Shown here in pieces: positions 1-9,282 of a stretch of 64,000 bases of DNA (position 1 is the stretch's first letter; every line of letters starts with the position of its first letter). Source of the stretch: Paenibacillus sp. 1_12. GTDB taxonomy: Bacteria > Bacillota > Bacilli > Paenibacillales > NBRC-103111. Under the pieces are notes generated by a model, which was not told the origin of the DNA, did not search any database, and saw only the letters and a list, made by a program, of their open reading frames with translations. The stretch spans positions 100,600-164,599 of the forward strand of contig NZ_FOTE01000014.1 of NCBI RefSeq assembly GCF_900114475.1, in the 5' to 3' direction. Made by a program: the position numbers and the translations under genes.

Positions 1-497
1 TCCGAATCAGCGAGGATCTGGTTCCGCTGCAGGAGGAATTAACCTACCTGAAGCATTATGTCTCCATCTTGCAAATCCGCTTCGCGGAGCGTCTTCATAT
101 TTCAATAGAAGAAGAGGGAAACATGGACAGCAGGCAAATGGTGAAGTTTATTTTGCAGCCATTGGTCGAAAATGCGGTCAAATACAGCTTTCTTCATCAA
201 ACGATTGCCAAGGTAGTGATCCGGATTTACAGCGAGTCAGAGCAGGTGCGCCTAATAGTTGAAGATAACGGACCCGGCATAGCTGAGGAATTGATTCAGC
301 GGCTGTATGCGGAATCACTATCCTCCCAGTTCGATCATATCTTGAACACGGGGGCCAGACAGATCGGATTGCGCAATGTGCTTGCGCGCTGCCAGCTCTA
401 TTATGGGGGGCGCTTTAGCTTTACAATAGAATCGCCGCAGGGTCAGGGAACCCGAATCGAGCTGATCCTGCCTGTACAGCAACTCATTATGAAGTGA
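1..497 (+). CDS. Sensor histidine kinase (YesM type), 3' end only
   Basis: The frame is open from base 3, so the 5' part lies outside the window. What remains is the end of the dimerisation/phosphoacceptor region and the HATPase_c domain of a LytS/YesM-type membrane sensor kinase. Visible landmarks are the N-box QPLVENAVKYS, which binds Mg-ATP, the G1 box DNGPGI, and a late GIGLxN-like segment (ARQIGLRNVLAR). This family senses extracellular sugars or cell-wall material and phosphorylates AraC-type regulators. The gene ends 36 bases before the start of such a regulator, so the two form a two-component pair that presumably controls the sugar transporter that follows. The sensing domain cannot be seen here. 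Confidence 0.9.
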   Translation, partial: RISEDLVPLQEELTYLKHYVSILQIRFAERLHISIEEEGNMDSRQMVKFILQPLVENAVKYSFLHQTIAKVVIRIYSESEQVRLIVEDNGPGIAEELIQRLYAESLSSQFDHILNTGARQIGLRNVLARCQLYYGGRFSFTIESPQGQGTRIELILPVQQLIMK

Positions 498-533
498 GTT
501 TTACTAAAAAAATTGTAGGAGGTGACCCCTCTC

Positions 534-2156
534 ATGTACCGAGTGATGATCGTGGATGATGAGCCGGAAATCCGGCTTGGATTAAAACTGAAGGCGGATT
601 GGGACAGCTTGGGATTGGCGGTTGTCGCCGAGGCCTCCAATGGTATTGAAGCATTGGAACGGTTAGCTGCCGAAGCTATCGATCTGGTTATTACCGATAT
701 GAATATGCCCGTGATGAACGGAATTTCTTTTCTGGAAAGCAGCCACGAGCAGTATCCGGGACTCAAGATCATCGTGATTACCGGATACGAGGATTTTCAT
801 TATGCCAGAGCGGCAGTACGCAATCAGGCTCGTGATTATTTGCTTAAGCCTGTTGCTCAGGATGAGCTGATGGCTGCTCTGAGCAAGGTGACGCAAGAGC
901 TGAATGAGGAGAGAAGCCTCCAAAATGAGCAGGCAGAGGTGCGTTGGCGGTTATCTCAATATTATATTGAGATGAAGGAGCATTTTATCGTTCATCTGGT
1001 CAAGGAGGAGCTTAAGCGAGGGCAGGCGGAGCAGGAACGCGCAGAGCTATTTCTACTACGTGAGTGGAATGAGCGGATTGTCCGCTTCTTGACCGTAGGC
1101 TTTAGGGAGCGTAAGACCGGTCCAGTTGGCCCAACGAACCAAGATGACAAACGCACACCGGACAAGCTCCGTCTGCCGTTCGAAATGATTTGTCAAGAGT
1201 TTGCCCAGCTTCACACGAGTCAGCCTCAAGTTTTTCGTGACCCCAATTACCCAGGGTTGATGCATTTCATCATTGACCATGATGATGATGCGGCTGCTTC
1301 GTTTGTTGAAGAGCTGCGTAACAGCATAGCCGGATATTTATCCTTTGAGCCTTCAATCAGCATCGGGCAGACGACTCGAGGCTTTAACAAGTGGAAGGAA
1401 GGTTATATGTCATCTCTGATCGCCTGGAATTTACTCAACAGTGAAATAGGCGGTACAGCCAAGGAATATGGGGATGGCAGACCCGCATTAACCGAGGATG
1501 TAGCTAAAATCATTCAAAGGCAGCTGGCCCGTGGCGAATTGGAGCTGTTCACACAGACCGTCCATAAGGAGCTGACGGAAGCTTTTGTCGAATCACAGGT
1601 ACAGTTCGTCAAGCTGGTGCTTCAGCTCTATTTATTGCTTGACTCCATGGCCTATACGGCGGGAGTGCAGCTGGATACAGGCGAGCAGCTGTGGGTAAGA
1701 CCAGATATGGTGCTGGCGTTGGACACAATAGACAAAGCACAAAGTTTTCTAGCCCATTTGGGTGAGAAAATCGATCATAAAACGAAGGCTGATATGGAAG
1801 ACCCGGAGCAATCGATGATACAGGCTGCTTTGCAGTTTATCGACAGCAATTATATGTACGAGATTAATTTGACGATGCTTGCCGATCGGTTCAGCTATAA
1901 TTCCTCCTATTTCTCGGAGCTGTTTAAATCCAAGGTAGGTAAAACCTTCATTCAATATGTGACTGAGGTGCGTATGGCCCAGGCAATGCGGTTGTTGGTG
2001 GATACCCCGCTCAGCTTGTGGGATATTGCCGAATTGACGGGTTTTTCCAACGCCAGCTACTTTTCCTCTAAATTTAAACGTATGTATGGGATGACCCCGT
2101 CTGACTTTCGCCAAAGTCCACCTGAAAAATTTAATAATGAACTGCCGAAGAAATAG
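534..2156 (+). CDS. Response regulator, REC + AraC-type HTH (YesN type)
   Basis: 540 residues. Residues 1-120 form a receiver domain: acidic pocket DDE at 8-10, phospho-acceptor Asp55 in LVITDMNMPV, and the conserved Lys in DYLLKPV. A long helical linker follows, and the last ~100 residues hold two AraC-family helix-turn-helix motifs (LADRFSYNSSYFSELFK and IAELTGFSNASYFSSKFK, ending YGMTPSDFR). It should activate the adjacent carbohydrate ABC operon when phosphorylated by the upstream kinase. I chose ATG 534 because AGGAGGTG at 517-524 sits 9 bases before it; an in-frame GTG at 522 lies inside that binding site. The last ten codons and the following bases resemble the segment at 4021-4050 (see findings). 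Confidence 0.93.
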   Translation: MYRVMIVDDEPEIRLGLKLKADWDSLGLAVVAEASNGIEALERLAAEAIDLVITDMNMPVMNGISFLESSHEQYPGLKIIVITGYEDFHYARAAVRNQARDYLLKPVAQDELMAALSKVTQELNEERSLQNEQAEVRWRLSQYYIEMKEHFIVHLVKEELKRGQAEQERAELFLLREWNERIVRFLTVGFRERKTGPVGPTNQDDKRTPDKLRLPFEMICQEFAQLHTSQPQVFRDPNYPGLMHFIIDHDDDAAASFVEELRNSIAGYLSFEPSISIGQTTRGFNKWKEGYMSSLIAWNLLNSEIGGTAKEYGDGRPALTEDVAKIIQRQLARGELELFTQTVHKELTEAFVESQVQFVKLVLQLYLLLDSMAYTAGVQLDTGEQLWVRPDMVLALDTIDKAQSFLAHLGEKIDHKTKADMEDPEQSMIQAALQFIDSNYMYEINLTMLADRFSYNSSYFSELFKSKVGKTFIQYVTEVRMAQAMRLLVDTPLSLWDIAELTGFSNASYFSSKFKRMYGMTPSDFRQSPPEKFNNELPKK

Positions 2157-2247
2157 AATTCATAACAAGTCCTCCGGTCTGTATGATAAGGTTATCGTTC
2201 TTAACTACACTAGGATCATTTCCATGGATCAGGATTAGGAGGCCACT

Positions 2248-3165
2248 ATGCAATCTTCACGCAAATCACCCCGATACCGACAGAATCGTACAGCATATTT
2301 GTTTTTGCTGCCGTGGCTGATCGGTTTTTTCTGTCTGACGCTGGGCCCAATGCTCGGTTCGTTATATTTGTCTTTGACTAAGTACAACCTGCTGTCTTCA
2401 CCACGTTGGCTGGGATTCGACAATTATGTGCAGATTTTTACGGATGACAGTATGTTTTACCATTCCTTGAAATTAACGTTTCAGTATGTTCTATTCTCGG
2501 TTCCGCTGCGGCTCATATTCGCTTTATTGGTAGCAATGGCGCTCAACAAAGGAATTCGGGCACTCGGGATTTACCGGACTGTTTATTACATTCCTTCACT
2601 GCTTGGCGGCAGTGTGGCGATCGCGATTGTTTGGCGTAAAATGTTCGACGGTAACGGTCTTTTCAATCACTTTCTCAGCTGGTTCGGGATTGAAGGACCG
2701 TCCTGGATTGCTAATCCAAACTTTGTGCTGTATACGATTGTCACGTTGTCTGTATGGCAGTTTGGATCGGCCATGGTCATTTTTTTGGCTGGCTTAAAGC
2801 AAATACCTGCCGATCTGTACGAAGCGTCCCAAGTGGATGGTGCCGGCAAAATCCGCCAGTTTTTTCAAATCACGCTGCCACTGCTGTCACCCGTACTGTT
2901 TTTCAACCTCGTCATGACGATTATTAATTCATTTCAGGTGTTTACACCGGGCTTTGTGATCGGGGATGGACGCGGCGGGCCGATGGACTCCACGATGTTT
3001 TACACCTTGTATTTATATTTAAAGGGTTTTTCCTTTTTCGATATGGGTTATGCGTCCGCACTGGCTTGGATCATGCTGGTCATTATCGGCGGCTTAACGG
3101 CAATTGTTTTTGCAACCTCCAGGTACTGGGTGTTTTATGGAGACGGAAAGGAAGAGAAGGGGTGA
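2248..3165 (+). CDS. Carbohydrate ABC transporter permease, MalF/UgpA type
   Basis: 305 residues with about six membrane helices. The cytoplasmic EAA loop that docks to the ATPase is clear in the last third (YEASQVDGAGKIRQFFQITL followed by PLLSP). This is the first permease of a CUT1-type sugar importer; the partner permease and the binding protein follow directly. No ATPase gene is present, which is normal in Bacilli where a shared MsmX-like ATPase energises many importers. The start ATG has TAGGAGG eight bases upstream. The substrate cannot be read from the sequence; the YesM/YesN pair and the glycosidase suggest an oligosaccharide. Confidence 0.92.
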   Translation: MQSSRKSPRYRQNRTAYLFLLPWLIGFFCLTLGPMLGSLYLSLTKYNLLSSPRWLGFDNYVQIFTDDSMFYHSLKLTFQYVLFSVPLRLIFALLVAMALNKGIRALGIYRTVYYIPSLLGGSVAIAIVWRKMFDGNGLFNHFLSWFGIEGPSWIANPNFVLYTIVTLSVWQFGSAMVIFLAGLKQIPADLYEASQVDGAGKIRQFFQITLPLLSPVLFFNLVMTIINSFQVFTPGFVIGDGRGGPMDSTMFYTLYLYLKGFSFFDMGYASALAWIMLVIIGGLTAIVFATSRYWVFYGDGKEEKG

Positions 3166-3169
3166 CGAT

Positions 3170-4009
3170 ATGACAACCAAAACGATTTATACAAACGGAG
3201 TCAAGCATCTCATCATTATTGCGATTGGACTTGTGATGATGTACCCTGTGCTGTGGCTGCTCAGCAGCTCCTTTAAGCCGAATAACCTGATTTTCTCTGA
3301 CACGACGCTGTGGCCCAAGGAATTTACTTTGACAAACTACATGAATGGCTGGAAAGGACTGCAAGGGATATCGTTTCTTCGCTTCTTCACTAACTCGGCG
3401 CAGATTTCCGTCATGTCCGTATTGGGTAATGTGATTACGTGCTCGTTGGCGGCTTTTGCTTTTGCCCGGCTCGATTTCAAATATAAGAAGCTGTGGTTCA
3501 GTATGATGCTCGTGACGATCATGCTCCCCTATCACGTTACACTGGTGCCGCAATATATTTTGTACAAAAATTTTGAATGGATCAACACCTATTTGCCGCT
3601 GATCGTTCCTAAATGGTTGGCCCACGACTCGTTCTTTATACTGCTTATGGTGCAGTTTATCCGCGGTATTCCTAAGGAGCTCGATGAGAGCGCAACGATA
3701 GACGGCTGTGGACAAGGTCAAATATACTGGAAAATCATACTACCGCTTCTGGTACCCGCGCTGATTACGACCGCAATCTTTACGTTCATCTGGACGTGGG
3801 ATGATTTTTTCAGCCAAATGATTTATTTAAACAACGTCAAGCTGTTCACGGTACAGCTGGGTATCCGCTCACTGTTTGACCCTGCCGGAGAGTCGGATTG
3901 GGGTGCGCTGCTGGCGATGTCGGTGCTGTCGCTGATTCCGATTATGACCATCTTCCTTACGTTCCAAAGATACTTTCTGGATGGCATTGCGACCACGGGC
4001 ATCAAGTAA
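3170..4009 (+). CDS. Carbohydrate ABC transporter permease, MalG/UgpE type
   Basis: 279 residues, six predicted membrane helices, with the EAA loop DESATIDGCGQGQIYWKIIL followed by PLLVP. It is the second permease of the importer. Its ATG lies 4 bases after the stop of the first permease and is preceded by GAAGAGAAGGGG, so the two are probably translated together; an upstream in-frame start at 3104 would overlap the first permease by about 60 bases and is not needed. The end is unusual: the last codons and stop (CATCAAGTAA, 4000-4009) are repeated exactly at 4011-4020. Confidence 0.92.
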   Translation: MTTKTIYTNGVKHLIIIAIGLVMMYPVLWLLSSSFKPNNLIFSDTTLWPKEFTLTNYMNGWKGLQGISFLRFFTNSAQISVMSVLGNVITCSLAAFAFARLDFKYKKLWFSMMLVTIMLPYHVTLVPQYILYKNFEWINTYLPLIVPKWLAHDSFFILLMVQFIRGIPKELDESATIDGCGQGQIYWKIILPLLVPALITTAIFTFIWTWDDFFSQMIYLNNVKLFTVQLGIRSLFDPAGESDWGALLAMSVLSLIPIMTIFLTFQRYFLDGIATTGIK

Positions 4010-4050
4010 TCATCAAGTAACCCGAAAAAATTAATAGTGAAGTGCCGAAG
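4000..4050 (+). repeat. Scar-like repeats: 10-bp duplication plus copy of the regulator 3' end
   Basis: CATCAAGTAA at 4000-4009 is repeated at 4011-4020. Directly after it, 4021-4050 matches 2121-2150 (the 3' end of the response regulator gene) at 26 of 30 positions without gaps. Read in frame, the two give PEKINSEVPK and PEKFNNELPK. The segment is noncoding here because it follows the permease stop codon. It looks like a remnant of a duplicated regulator end. Confidence 0.75.
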
Positions 4051-4129
4051 GAAACCGATTCATCAAGAAAGCGTTATCCTTTATGATCAAGATACAAGCT
4101 TCCATCATCATTTAAGGGGGATTACAGAA

Positions 4130-5446
4130 ATGAAAAAAAGTATGTCATTTGCTACTATAGCAGCATTGATGGCCGTCACTTCGGCTTGCGGAGGCAGTAC
4201 ACCGACAGGTGCTGCAGATAGTACGGTTAAGGATGCGGCCAAAAAAGAGCCCGTTGAGCTGCGCATTATGTGGTGGGGAGATCAGAAGCGTGCGGACCGG
4301 ACGAATGAGGCTCTGCGCAATTTTGAAAAGAAGAATCCGAATATTAAAATTGTTGGCGAATTCGCGCCAAGCACAGGTTATTTCGATAAATTAAACACAC
4401 AGCTGGCTTCAGGAACGGCGCCGGATGTATTTTTCCTCGGAGGCAATGTCGTCGATTATGCCAATAAGGGCGTATTGCTGGATATCGGTTCTTATGTCGG
4501 CAAGGAGCTGAACCTGGCCGATATGGACAAGTCGATGATCGAATACGGTACGATTAAAGGCAAGCTGCTGCACGTATCGGCTGGGGCGAATGCTCGAGGT
4601 ATTCTTGTGAACACAGAGCTGTTCAAGAAGGCTGGCGTCGAGCTTCCGAAGGATAGCTGGACATGGGATGATTTCAGCCGTATAGCCAAGGAGCTGTCGC
4701 AGAAGCTGGGCAAGGATTCCTATGGTACCTATGACTATACGGTTGACGGCATGGACATCTATTTGAAGCAAAACGGCAAGCAGCTGTACGATATGGACGG
4801 CGGCAAGCTCGGCTTCGACCAAAAGGATGTCGAGCCGTGGTTCGCTTACTGGGATAAGCTGCGTAAGGAAGGCGGTGTTGTAACCCCTGAGCTGCAGGTG
4901 TCCAACCCTCCTGGCGATACGAGCAAGTCGCTAATTGTAACGGGTAAAGTCGCGATGAGCCTTGTTGCGTCCAATGCATTGGGTGCACACCAAAATCTGA
5001 TCAAGGACAGCCTGACACTGGTACCACTGCCACGCGGTCCCAAAGGCACTGCCGTCATTTTTGAATCCAGCCAAGGGATGTCAGGCTATAACAAAACGAA
5101 ATATCCGAAGGAAGTTGCGCAGTTGATGAGCTACTGGATCAACGATCCGGAAGCTGCCAAAATCCTCGGCAACGACCGTGGTGTTCCAGTAACAACGCCA
5201 ATGCGCGATCTGCTGAAGAAAGAGTCGACGCCTATCGACCAGATCATCTACGATTACACGAGCAAGGTGTCGGAGGCGGCCAAGAAAGAACCGGTCAAAG
5301 TCAGCTACAACCCTCCGGGCTTTACGGAATATTCCAAGCTGGCGGATACGACTGTTCAGGAAATCGGCTTTGGCAAAAAGGATGTTAAAAAAGCGGTCGA
5401 CGATTTCTATAACGGTGTTGTGAAAATATTCAATAACAATAAGTAA
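4130..5446 (+). CDS. Sugar-binding lipoprotein of ABC importer
   Basis: 438 residues. A short type II signal peptide ends in TSAC with Cys20 as the lipidation site, followed by a Ser/Thr/Asp-rich linker and a family-1 extracellular solute-binding fold (for example RIMWWGDQKRADRTNEALRN near the N terminus and LASGTAPDVFFLGGN). The protein is anchored outside the membrane and hands sugar to the two permeases upstream. The start ATG 4130 is preceded by AAGGGGG at spacing 9; an upstream in-frame start at 4037 would put a non-signal extension before the signal peptide and is rejected. A cre-like sequence (AGAAAGCGTTATCC, 4066-4079) lies in the leader. Confidence 0.93.
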   Translation: MKKSMSFATIAALMAVTSACGGSTPTGAADSTVKDAAKKEPVELRIMWWGDQKRADRTNEALRNFEKKNPNIKIVGEFAPSTGYFDKLNTQLASGTAPDVFFLGGNVVDYANKGVLLDIGSYVGKELNLADMDKSMIEYGTIKGKLLHVSAGANARGILVNTELFKKAGVELPKDSWTWDDFSRIAKELSQKLGKDSYGTYDYTVDGMDIYLKQNGKQLYDMDGGKLGFDQKDVEPWFAYWDKLRKEGGVVTPELQVSNPPGDTSKSLIVTGKVAMSLVASNALGAHQNLIKDSLTLVPLPRGPKGTAVIFESSQGMSGYNKTKYPKEVAQLMSYWINDPEAAKILGNDRGVPVTTPMRDLLKKESTPIDQIIYDYTSKVSEAAKKEPVKVSYNPPGFTEYSKLADTTVQEIGFGKKDVKKAVDDFYNGVVKIFNNNK

Positions 5447-5464
5447 ACTGATTAGCAAGGAATG

Positions 5465-5500
5465 GGCAGTTACTCGAACATTCGGGTGCTGCCTGTTTTT
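5465..5500 (+). terminator. Stem-loop with U tract between binding protein and glycosidase genes
   Basis: GGCAG...CTGCC with an inner CGAA/TTCG pairing is followed by TGTTTTTAA. It may end most transcripts after the binding-protein gene while letting some reach the glycosidase gene, giving a stoichiometric step. Confidence 0.6.
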
Positions 5501-5535
5501 AATGTACAAGTAAATACGAACAGGAAGAGGCGGGA

Positions 5536-7278
5536 ATGATGAGTGATTCGATCATAGAACGGCTGCGTCAAATCGATACGGACGACAAGGGGGGGGTTTT
5601 AAAAAAATCGTCCGATGCGGAAGTACTGGCCGAGTGGGAGCGTTCGGGAGTCCGTTTTGCAGCATCCTCTGCTCGGTTTGAGGGCGTATATGACAACGCT
5701 TTACGCAAGCTGTTAGATTGTATCGTGCCAACAGGACAGGGAGGCAGTGATTCCGATCATGGCGCATCTAATGACGCTGCTCATAGTAAAGTGGACCATA
5801 GAATTGGGAGTTCATCAAGCAAGGGCAGTAGAAGGCCGATCCTGCACGAGGGCGGCGTTTATCTTGGCTGCTGGCTGGAGAGCACGGGTACGATCAATGC
5901 GGAATTATTGTCGAGGTTCATTCCATCGGTATCCGAGGCTTCCTATGAAAGTTTTGCTGATTTCCAGTGCGAGGACGGCCAGCTGCCCTATAAAATAACG
6001 GAGCACGGTGCCGCCTACCGGCAAATCCAGATGGTCACGCCGCTCGCTAGAAGCGTCTGGAATCACTACATGCTGAATGGGCGAAGCCAACCATTTCTGC
6101 GTAAAATGTACAACGCGATGCAGCGTTTTGACGAATGGCTGACTACGTATCGCAATACGCGGGGAAGCGGCTGCGTAGAAGCTTTTTGCACCTTTGATAC
6201 GGGACATGATTTATCTCCACGCTTCTGGCATGTTCCCGATACGCCGCATGGAGATGATGCACGTTACTGCAATCCAGACTCGCCGATCCTTCCTTTTCTA
6301 GCTCCAGACTTGACAGCCAATGTATATTGTCAGCGTCTCTACTTGCAGCGGATGGCTGAAGAGCTGGGTGAAACCGGTACGGATTGGAAGGCCAAAGCGG
6401 AGGAAAGCCTGAACAGCTTATTCAAATATTGCTATGATGAAAAGGATGAATTTTTCTACGATCTCGACCGTAATGACGAGTGGGTCAAGGTACAATCCGA
6501 TGTGCTGCTGAGAGTCATGGCCTGTGAGGTAGGTGACCGTGATTTCTTCGATAAGATGCTGCGTCGCTATTTATTGAATACGAGCAAATTTTTTGCTAAA
6601 TACCCGTTTACCTCGCTGTCGATGGATGATCCGCGGTTTGATCCCTCTTCAAGCTATAACAGCTGGGGCGGGACATCGAATTTTTTAAGCTTGATCCGTA
6701 CCCCGCATGCTTTTGAGCACCATGGACGTTATGTGGAGCTGACATGGGTGATCATTCCGATCCTCTCTGCATTTTTGAATGTGGAACGGTTTGCCCAATG
6801 CTTAAGCCCATGGACGGGCGATGAAGGCTACACAGAGACGTATTCGCCGGCGATTTTGTGTCTGCTTGATTATGTAGAACGCTTGAGCGGCATCCTGCCG
6901 ATGCCAGAAGGCCAGCTGTGGTTTACAGGCTTAGTTCCGTATACGGTTGACCACGGGGAAGAGGTTGCCAATCAAACGGCCTACAGCCGTACGGTGGAAG
7001 ATAATGATTTTGAGCTGGTGAATACACGCGAGCTAGCGGTTGTTTATCGTAACGGAGAGGCATACTTGCAATTTCCGAATGGCATTCGGGCTGTAACTGA
7101 CCGCCAGGGCGGTTTGAATTCGATTATCGGGATGTCGGTTCGTACAGTCGAGGGTGAGCTTCGATATGAGGGCAAGGCTTACTCGATCGCGATCAAGGGG
7201 AATGAAATACAGCAATTTGCAGATGGAAAATTTACAAGTGTATCGGATCCTGGTGTGGTCATGCCGACCTACAGGTAA
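5536..7278 (+). CDS. Probable glycoside hydrolase, (alpha/alpha)6 MGH1-like
   Basis: 580 residues without signal peptide, so cytoplasmic. The sequence is rich in Trp and acidic residues in the manner of (alpha/alpha)6-barrel glycosidases of the GH63/mannosylglycerate-hydrolase-like group (for example EDGQLPYKITEHGAAYRQIQ, NSWGGTSNFL, LTWVIIPILSAF). I infer that it hydrolyses the imported saccharide, as it closes the sugar locus. Residues about 70-105 are a Ser/Asp/His-rich insertion that looks disordered. Near the 5' end the coding strand carries eight G, four T and seven A in succession (5589-5607). The start ATG at 5536 or the next ATG 3 bases later both fit the GGAAGAGGCGGG binding site. 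The exact family is uncertain. Confidence 0.65.
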   Translation: MMSDSIIERLRQIDTDDKGGVLKKSSDAEVLAEWERSGVRFAASSARFEGVYDNALRKLLDCIVPTGQGGSDSDHGASNDAAHSKVDHRIGSSSSKGSRRPILHEGGVYLGCWLESTGTINAELLSRFIPSVSEASYESFADFQCEDGQLPYKITEHGAAYRQIQMVTPLARSVWNHYMLNGRSQPFLRKMYNAMQRFDEWLTTYRNTRGSGCVEAFCTFDTGHDLSPRFWHVPDTPHGDDARYCNPDSPILPFLAPDLTANVYCQRLYLQRMAEELGETGTDWKAKAEESLNSLFKYCYDEKDEFFYDLDRNDEWVKVQSDVLLRVMACEVGDRDFFDKMLRRYLLNTSKFFAKYPFTSLSMDDPRFDPSSSYNSWGGTSNFLSLIRTPHAFEHHGRYVELTWVIIPILSAFLNVERFAQCLSPWTGDEGYTETYSPAILCLLDYVERLSGILPMPEGQLWFTGLVPYTVDHGEEVANQTAYSRTVEDNDFELVNTRELAVVYRNGEAYLQFPNGIRAVTDRQGGLNSIIGMSVRTVEGELRYEGKAYSIAIKGNEIQQFADGKFTSVSDPGVVMPTYR

Positions 7279-7329
7279 GTACTACCAGTAAGGATGAATG
7301 CATAGAATTAACGAATGCATAGAAATATA

Positions 7330-7374
7330 AAGCCACCTCCAAAATCACTTTTATAGTGGTATTGGAGGTGGTTT
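7330..7374 (+). terminator. Intrinsic terminator after the sugar locus
   Basis: AAGCCACCTCCAA pairs with TTGGAGGTGGTTT, with an inner CACT/AGTG helix. The U tract is short. It separates the sugar locus from the drug exporter genes. Confidence 0.8.
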
Positions 7375-7498
7375 CGATTTAGAACGTCCACACGTGATTC
7401 AGAGGAATAATTTGTTTTAAACATAATTTCCGATGTCCGAATCACCAATTTATGGTATGGTAGATGGACGAATTGAGCACAAGTAAGGAGGAATTGGC

Positions 7499-9241
7499 GT
7501 GACGTTTGTAAAAAAGCTTTCTTGGTTTTTTCAACAGCAGGGGGCTAAATACATAATGGCCATTATACTCATGGCTACGGTGAACCTGTTAAGTATTATT
7601 CCGCCCAAAATGATCGGTAACGTCATCGACCAAATCCGTACAGGGGGGCTGACCGAAGCCGAGCTGTACCGAAACGTTATGTTACTGGCAGGTCTGGCAG
7701 TCATCATTTATGTCATTGTCTATATATGGATCACCACCTTATTTGGCAATTCAATCCTGCTGGAGAAGCTGCTCAGAGGCAGATTGCTGCAGCATATGAC
7801 ACGGATGTCGCCTTCCTTCTTCCAACGTAATACGACAGGGGAGCTTATGGCACTTGCCACGAATGATGTGCTGGCTATCGGCCAAACAGCGGGTTACGGG
7901 GTGATGACGCTGGTCAATACATTGGTTGGAACAGCTGTTGTACTCATAACGATGGTATCGCTGATCAGCTACAAGCTGATGCTGGCCGCTCTTATTCCGC
8001 TGCCATTCCTGACGCTTGTCATCAGTATGCTGGGGAAGCGCATGCGTAAGCGGTTCGTTGCGGCGCAAGCCTCTTTCGGACAAATGAATGATCGTGCGCT
8101 CGAGTCTATATCGGGGATGCGTGTTATTCGATCCTATGTGCAGGAGGAGCACGATATCGCCAAATTCGATGTGGTTACGAAGGACGTCATGACCAAAAAT
8201 ATGAAGGTCGCCGCAATCAATGCTTTGTTCCATCCGTCCATAGCGACTATTGTTGGATTAAGCTATGCGATTGGGATCGGTTATGGTTCTTATATGGTAT
8301 TTCATAATCAAATATCGCTTGGACAGCTCGTTTCCTTCAATATATATTTGGGAATGCTGATTTGGCCGATGATTGCGTTCGGTGAATTTATTAATATTTT
8401 ACAGCGTGGAACGGCATCTGTGGATCGGTTATCGGCAAGCTTTGCTCAAACCGCTGACGTACAGGATCAAGAGCCGGTAATTGCTGTCGAGCAGCCAGGT
8501 CGGATTGAACTGCAAGGTTTAAGCTTTCGTTACCCGGGAGCCGCGCATGACAGCTTGAAAGGTATTTCACTGCAGCTTGAACGCGGACAGACGCTTGGGA
8601 TCGTCGGACGAACCGGCAGCGGGAAAAGCACATTGCTGAAGCAGATGCTTAGACAGTATCCAATTGAGCCGCAAAAGCTGTTGATCTCTGGCATTCCCTT
8701 GGAGAGGATTTCACTTTCGCAGGTTCGCGGCTGGATGGGCTACGTGCCGCAGGAGCATCTGCTGCTGTCAAAGCCGATACGAGATAATATCGCCCTTGGC
8801 AAGCCGGAAGCATTAGAAGAGGACATTCGCAAGGCTGTCGAAATGGCTTCCTTTACCCAGGATTTGGAGCAGCTGCCGGAAGGCTTGGATACGATTGTTG
8901 GCGAGAACGGAGTGATGCTCTCAGGAGGGCAAAAGCAGCGCGTAAGTATCGCGCGTGCTTTGCTGGTAAACCCGGAGATATTAATACTGGATGATTCGCT
9001 ATCTGCCGTCGATGCACGAACCGAGAGCATGATCCTGAATAATCTTCGCAGGGAACGCTCTGGCAAAACCACGCTCATCGCGACACATCGGCTTTCTGCG
9101 GTGATGCATGCCGATTGGATACTTGTACTTGATGATGGGCGAACCATCGAAGAAGGCACGCATGAACAGCTGATGCTGTATGGGGGCTGGTATAAGGAGC
9201 AGTTTGACCGCCAACAAATGGAGGCGACATTGGCAGGTTGA
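7499..9241 (+). CDS. yheI: Heterodimeric ABC multidrug exporter subunit, YheI/BmrC type
   Basis: 580 residues: six-helix type IV ABC exporter membrane domain (1-310) then the nucleotide-binding domain. Walker A is GRTGSGKST, the signature is LSGGQKQR (canonical), but Walker B reads ILILDDSLSAVD, with Asp where the catalytic Glu normally stands. This is the pattern of the BmrC/YheI half of heterodimeric exporters, which builds one degenerate ATP site with its partner. GTG start with AAGGAGG eight bases upstream. The partner begins 41 bases downstream. In Bacillus subtilis the pair exports drugs and is induced by translation inhibitors; I saw no clear attenuator leader here. Confidence 0.92.
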   Translation: MTFVKKLSWFFQQQGAKYIMAIILMATVNLLSIIPPKMIGNVIDQIRTGGLTEAELYRNVMLLAGLAVIIYVIVYIWITTLFGNSILLEKLLRGRLLQHMTRMSPSFFQRNTTGELMALATNDVLAIGQTAGYGVMTLVNTLVGTAVVLITMVSLISYKLMLAALIPLPFLTLVISMLGKRMRKRFVAAQASFGQMNDRALESISGMRVIRSYVQEEHDIAKFDVVTKDVMTKNMKVAAINALFHPSIATIVGLSYAIGIGYGSYMVFHNQISLGQLVSFNIYLGMLIWPMIAFGEFINILQRGTASVDRLSASFAQTADVQDQEPVIAVEQPGRIELQGLSFRYPGAAHDSLKGISLQLERGQTLGIVGRTGSGKSTLLKQMLRQYPIEPQKLLISGIPLERISLSQVRGWMGYVPQEHLLLSKPIRDNIALGKPEALEEDIRKAVEMASFTQDLEQLPEGLDTIVGENGVMLSGGQKQRVSIARALLVNPEILILDDSLSAVDARTESMILNNLRRERSGKTTLIATHRLSAVMHADWILVLDDGRTIEEGTHEQLMLYGGWYKEQFDRQQMEATLAG

Positions 9242-9282
9242 CTTGTTAAATAAACAACGCGAAGCGTGAAAGGAATGGAATC

